NCBI RefSeq assembly: GCF_000819565.1
Contig: NZ_CP004393.1
Span: 2,852,001 to 2,916,000 of the forward strand
Source: Celeribacter indicus
GTDB lineage: Bacteria; Pseudomonadota; Alphaproteobacteria; Rhodobacterales; Rhodobacteraceae
Length of the DNA: 64,000 nucleotides
Direction of reading: 5' to 3'
Position 1 is the stretch's first letter, and every line of letters begins with the position of its first letter. Positions 60,988-64,000 of this stretch are shown here, one piece after another. The translations under genes were made by a program, and so were the position numbers. A model generated the notes under the pieces. The model was not told the DNA's origin and searched no databases. It saw only the letters and a program-made list of their open reading frames with translations.

Positions 60988-62244
60988 ATGCCCGACACGG
61001 ACCATGACATACGCCGCGACGACAGCGCCCTTCCGGGCTGCGGACCCCTGTTTCCGAGCGCGGAAACCGGCGCGAAACCGAACCGCCGCCAGATCTTCGA
61101 GGCGGTGCGCGCCGCCGGGGCCATCGCCCGCGTCGACGTCGCCCGGCAGATCGCGGTCTCGCCCGCCACGGTCACGCAGATCTCCTCAGACCTCATCGCC
61201 GCCGGGCTGATCGTCGAAACGGAACTGCCGCGCCGCGACAGCGACAGCACCCGCGGCCGCCCGCCCGTCGGCCTCGCCGTCAAGCCGGAGGCGGGCGTCG
61301 TGGTCGGGATCAAGATCTCCGACCGCTCGAACTCGGCCGTGGTGCTCGACCTCGCGGGCACCATGCTGGGCTCGGCCACCCTGCCCGCCCCACCCGCCGC
61401 ACGCACCACCGAGGAACTGCTCGACGAGGCCGAGACGGTGATCCGCGCGGCACTCGCCAATGCCGGAACCGGCCCCCGCCGGCCGGATGCCGTGGCGCTC
61501 GGCCTTCCCGGCATGGTCGATTTCGACCTCGGCCGGGTGCTCTGGTGCCCCTTTGCGACGGAAAGCGACATTCCCCTGCGCGACCTGCTCACCGAACGGC
61601 TCGGCGTGCCGGTGCAGATCGACAACGACGCGAACCTCCTGGCACTTGCCGAGCTGTGGTTCGGCGCCGGGCGCGGGCTCGACAACTTCGCCGTCGTCTC
61701 CATCGAGCACGGGCTCGGCATGGGCCTCGTGATCCGCCACCAGCTTCACCGCGGCGGCATGGGACACGGGATGGAGCTCGGCCATACCAAGGTGCAGCTC
61801 GACGGCGCGCTCTGCCGCTGCGGCCAGCGCGGCTGTCTCGAGGCCTATGTGGCCGACTACGCTCTTGTCCGGGAGGCCCATACCGCGCTCAATCTCGGCC
61901 ATCAGAGCACCTGCGCCGACGACATGCTCGAAACCCTCTACCGGCAGGCCAAGGAAGGCAACGAGCTTGCCAAGACGATCTTCAACCGCGCGGGACGCTA
62001 TCTCGCGGCGGGGCTCGCCAATGTCGTGACGCTTTTCGATCCGGCGCTCATCCTTCTCTCCGGCGAGCGGCTGCGCTACGATTTCCTCTATGCCGAGGAT
62101 GTGCTCAACGAGGCGCGCGCGCTCACGCTGAAACCGGGACGGCCCCCGACGCCCGTGGAAATCCACGCCTGGGGCGATCTCGTCTGGGCGCGCGGCGCGG
62201 GGGCGCTGGCGCTCGATTTCGCCACGGAGATGCTTGTGGGATGA
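60988..62244 (+). CDS. xylR: ROK-family transcriptional regulator of xylose genes
   Basis: 418 residues from the ATG at 60988. N-terminal helix-turn-helix (residues 32-75: NRRQIFEAVRAAGAIARVDV, ARQIAVSPATVTQISSDLI), followed by the ROK kinase-like domain with DNDANLLALAE, HGLGMGLVI and the zinc motif CRCGQRGCLE. No good Shine-Dalgarno is visible before the ATG, and an in-frame start at 60934 would overlap the operator arm. It is divergent from xylF and is the probable xylose-responsive repressor. Confidence 0.9.
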   Translation: MPDTDHDIRRDDSALPGCGPLFPSAETGAKPNRRQIFEAVRAAGAIARVDVARQIAVSPATVTQISSDLIAAGLIVETELPRRDSDSTRGRPPVGLAVKPEAGVVVGIKISDRSNSAVVLDLAGTMLGSATLPAPPAARTTEELLDEAETVIRAALANAGTGPRRPDAVALGLPGMVDFDLGRVLWCPFATESDIPLRDLLTERLGVPVQIDNDANLLALAELWFGAGRGLDNFAVVSIEHGLGMGLVIRHQLHRGGMGHGMELGHTKVQLDGALCRCGQRGCLEAYVADYALVREAHTALNLGHQSTCADDMLETLYRQAKEGNELAKTIFNRAGRYLAAGLANVVTLFDPALILLSGERLRYDFLYAEDVLNEARALTLKPGRPPTPVEIHAWGDLVWARGAGALALDFATEMLVG

Positions 62245-63755
62245 CCCGCACAGGACTTGCCTGCCTCGCACTCGCCGCCCTGCCGGGCGCGCTCCCGGCC
62301 CAGACGATCCCGCAGTTCCTCAACCAGTCGGACGCCCTGCCCGAACACGTCTACACCGGCGGCTGGGAGCATTTCGTGGGCGGCGGTGTCGCGATCTTCG
62401 ATTGCGACGAGGACGGGCTGCCGGAGCTGTTCGCCGCCGGCGGCGACAGTCCCGCGCAGCTCATGCTGAACCGCTCGGATCCCGGCGGGGCGCTGTCCTT
62501 CGCAGCCGGCGAGATGATGGAGATCACCGGCGCGACCGGCGCCTATCCTCTCGACATCGACAGCGACGGGATCACCGATCTCGCGGTGTTGCGCGTCGGG
62601 GCGAACATGCTGCTTCAGGGTGTCGGCAATTGCAGCTTCCGCGATGCGACCGAAGCCTGGGGTCTCGAGACGACGGATCGCTGGACCACCGCCTTCGCCG
62701 CCGGCTGGGAAGGCGGAAACATCCGGCCGACGCTGTTTTTCGGCAATTACGTCGACCGCAGCGATCCCGACGGCCCCTTCGAGGCCTGCGACGTCAACGA
62801 ATTGCACCGCCCGACCGGCGCGGGCTATGAGAAGACCGACCTCGCACCGGGTTTCTGCGCCCTCTCCGCGCTGATCTCCGGTGGCGCGCGCGGCGTGCAG
62901 AGCCTGCGCCTGTCGAACGACCGGCATTACTATGTCAAGGGCGGCTACGAACAGGTCTACGATCTCGCCGCGGACCGGTTCCTCGACGAGAGCGACGGCT
63001 GGGAGCGCGTGTCGCTCTGGGGGATGGGCATCGCCGAGCGGGACGTGAACGGCGATCAGGTGCCCGATGTGATGCTGACCTCGATGGGCGACCAGCTCTT
63101 GCAGTTCGGTCATGCGGACGGCGGCTACGAGGCCGCGCCCTTCGACACCGGCACCTATGCGCATCGCCCGCATATCGGCGACGACGGCCGCCCCTCGACC
63201 GGATGGCAGGCCGACTGGGGCGACGTCGACAATGACGGGCGCGCGGATCTGTTCATCGCGAAGGGCAATGTCGAGCAGATGCCGAACAATGCCGCGCGCG
63301 ATCCCAACAACCTGTTGCAGCAGAAGCCCGACGGAAGGTTCCGTGAAGTCTCCGTCGCCGCGGGCACCGCCTCGACGGCGAAATCGCGCGGCGGCGGGCT
63401 CGTCGATCTCAATGCGGACGGGCTGCTCGACCTGGTGGTGGTCAACCGCGAAAGCCCGATGGAGCTCTATCGCAACGTCACGCCGAAGGCGGGGCATTAC
63501 CTCCACGTCTCCCTCGCGCAGCGCGGCGCGAACCCGGAGGCGGTGGGCGCGCGGGTCAGCCTGCGCACCGGGGCGGGCGTGCAGATGCAGGAGCTCAGCA
63601 TCGGCGGCGGGCACGGGTCGGGCAAGGCCGTGCCGCTGCATTTCGGCCTCGGCGCGGCGGAGCGGGCCGAGGCGCGGGTGGTCTGGCCGGACGGGGAAAC
63701 GACCGGCTGGGTCGGGATCGCGCCGGTGGACCGCTGGGTTGAGCTGTCGCGCTGA
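62241..63755 (+). CDS. CRTAC1-type FG-GAP/VCBS repeat protein with ASPIC/UnbV domain
   Basis: 504 residues with a signal peptide (RTGLACLALAALPGALPA). Several calcium-type FG-GAP repeats are visible: DIDSDGITDLAV, DVNGDQVPDVML, DVDNDGRADLFI, DLNADGLLDLVV, and the C-terminal ~70 residues form an ASPIC/UnbV domain (GANPEAVGARVSLRTGAGVQ, VVWPDGE). It is a secreted beta-propeller. It overlaps the xylR stop (ATGA) but has no obvious xylose role; the convergent gene is a probable di-haem peroxidase, a common partner of such proteins. Confidence 0.87.
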   Translation: MTRTGLACLALAALPGALPAQTIPQFLNQSDALPEHVYTGGWEHFVGGGVAIFDCDEDGLPELFAAGGDSPAQLMLNRSDPGGALSFAAGEMMEITGATGAYPLDIDSDGITDLAVLRVGANMLLQGVGNCSFRDATEAWGLETTDRWTTAFAAGWEGGNIRPTLFFGNYVDRSDPDGPFEACDVNELHRPTGAGYEKTDLAPGFCALSALISGGARGVQSLRLSNDRHYYVKGGYEQVYDLAADRFLDESDGWERVSLWGMGIAERDVNGDQVPDVMLTSMGDQLLQFGHADGGYEAAPFDTGTYAHRPHIGDDGRPSTGWQADWGDVDNDGRADLFIAKGNVEQMPNNAARDPNNLLQQKPDGRFREVSVAAGTASTAKSRGGGLVDLNADGLLDLVVVNRESPMELYRNVTPKAGHYLHVSLAQRGANPEAVGARVSLRTGAGVQMQELSIGGGHGSGKAVPLHFGLGAAERAEARVVWPDGETTGWVGIAPVDRWVELSR

Positions 63756-64000
63756 TCACTTCTCGAACGGCAGGCCCGAGGGCACGGCATCGGGGATGCC
63801 GAGCCGGTCCGGATCGTCCTCGAGCGCGGCGAGGAAGGCCATGAGCGCGTCGATCTGAGGCGCGGTCAGCACCCGGTCCTCCACCGCAATGGCGGCGAGG
63901 ATCTCCGCCCGGTCGGCCTCGCTGTCCATCACCTCCCAGTCCTCGACCGGAAGATCCGGGAGCACCGCCTGTGCCCGGTCATAGGTCGCGAAGGCGGCGC
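63756..64000 (-). CDS. C-terminal end of a probable di-haem cytochrome c peroxidase (MauG/CcpA family)
   Basis: Only the last ~81 residues are in the window and the 5' end is outside. The visible tail (ILAAIAVEDRVLTAPQIDAL, MAFLAALEDDP) matches the end of di-haem peroxidase-like proteins, where LT-x-x-x-I-x-x-L-x-x-FL-x-x-L is typical. No haem motif lies in this part, so the assignment is tentative. The stop directly abuts the CRTAC1 gene. Confidence 0.55.
   Translation of the reverse strand, partial: AAFATYDRAQAVLPDLPVEDWEVMDSEADRAEILAAIAVEDRVLTAPQIDALMAFLAALEDDPDRLGIPDAVPSGLPFEK

Noticed and set aside
1..64000. Mobile elements, prophage, CRISPR array or tRNA genes
   Set aside because: I saw no transposase or integrase reading frame, no regularly spaced repeat-spacer array and no cloverleaf sequence that I could defend by eye; base composition looks uniform apart from AT-rich promoter gaps.

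Overview
The window is high-GC DNA with compact, translationally coupled operons. Gene content points to an alphaproteobacterium, most likely a member of the Rhodobacteraceae: an acetone carboxylase operon with an AcoR-type regulator, a xylose operon with a single-domain XylG and a ROK regulator, many periplasmic-binding-protein transporters, and FCD-type GntR regulators. This placement is inference. I saw no transposase, integrase, tRNA, rRNA or CRISPR array. Almost every gene belongs to a catabolic or transport operon.

Layout. (1) 1-4.3 kb: a hydantoinase/oxoprolinase pair (hyuB cut by the window edge, hyuA) divergent from a LysR regulator. (2) 4.4-6.9 kb: metNIQ methionine importer. (3) 7.2-18.7 kb: one long minus-strand operon running from a HisN-like phosphatase through a peptide/opine-type ABC importer, an M20 amidohydrolase and two choline-kinase-like phosphotransferases to ethanolamine ammonia-lyase eutBC. 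A DeoR-family regulator is divergent, with repeated operator-like sequences between them. (4) 19.8-28.1 kb: an acetone (probably 2-propanol) module, with a zinc alcohol dehydrogenase, acxABC and an AcoR/AcxR-type regulator. A shared dyad YGTCCG-N5-CGGACR lies upstream of each transcription unit. (5) 28.4-46.2 kb: a catabolic region of about 18 kb holding hydantoinase, Asp/Glu-type racemase, three SDRs, a DapA-like lyase, an MFS exporter, two paralogous GntR regulators, two paralogous nitrilase-family amidases, an SsuABC-type importer, a Rieske oxygenase with its reductase, a NIPSNAP protein and a RidA protein. A palindrome TTGGWATACCAA, or a close relative, precedes each transcription unit, so it looks like one regulon. 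(6) 46.2-51.9 kb: a copper locus (cueR, copA, two small cytochromes c, a DUF305 protein). (7) 51.9-54.6 kb: adenine deaminase and a siroheme-synthase-like protein. (8) 54.7-62.2 kb: xylose utilisation (xylAB, xylGHF, ROK regulator). (9) 62.2-64 kb: a CRTAC1-type FG-GAP protein facing the end of a probable di-haem peroxidase.

How the genes work together. Region 3 would import an amide- or carbamoyl-linked compound, hydrolyse it in the cytoplasm and deaminate released ethanolamine. Region 4 would oxidise 2-propanol to acetone and carboxylate it to acetoacetate. Region 5 combines a ring-oxidising or demethylating oxygenase, a cyclic-amide hydrolase, two amidases and an imine deaminase, which suggests catabolism of a nitrogen heterocycle or ureide; the substrate cannot be read from sequence. 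Several proteins carry altered catalytic motifs: the acetone regulator lacks GAFTGA and a normal Walker B, the fused importer ATPase has one degenerate half, both nitrilase-family proteins have Arg at the usual catalytic Lys, and one SDR lacks the catalytic Tyr.
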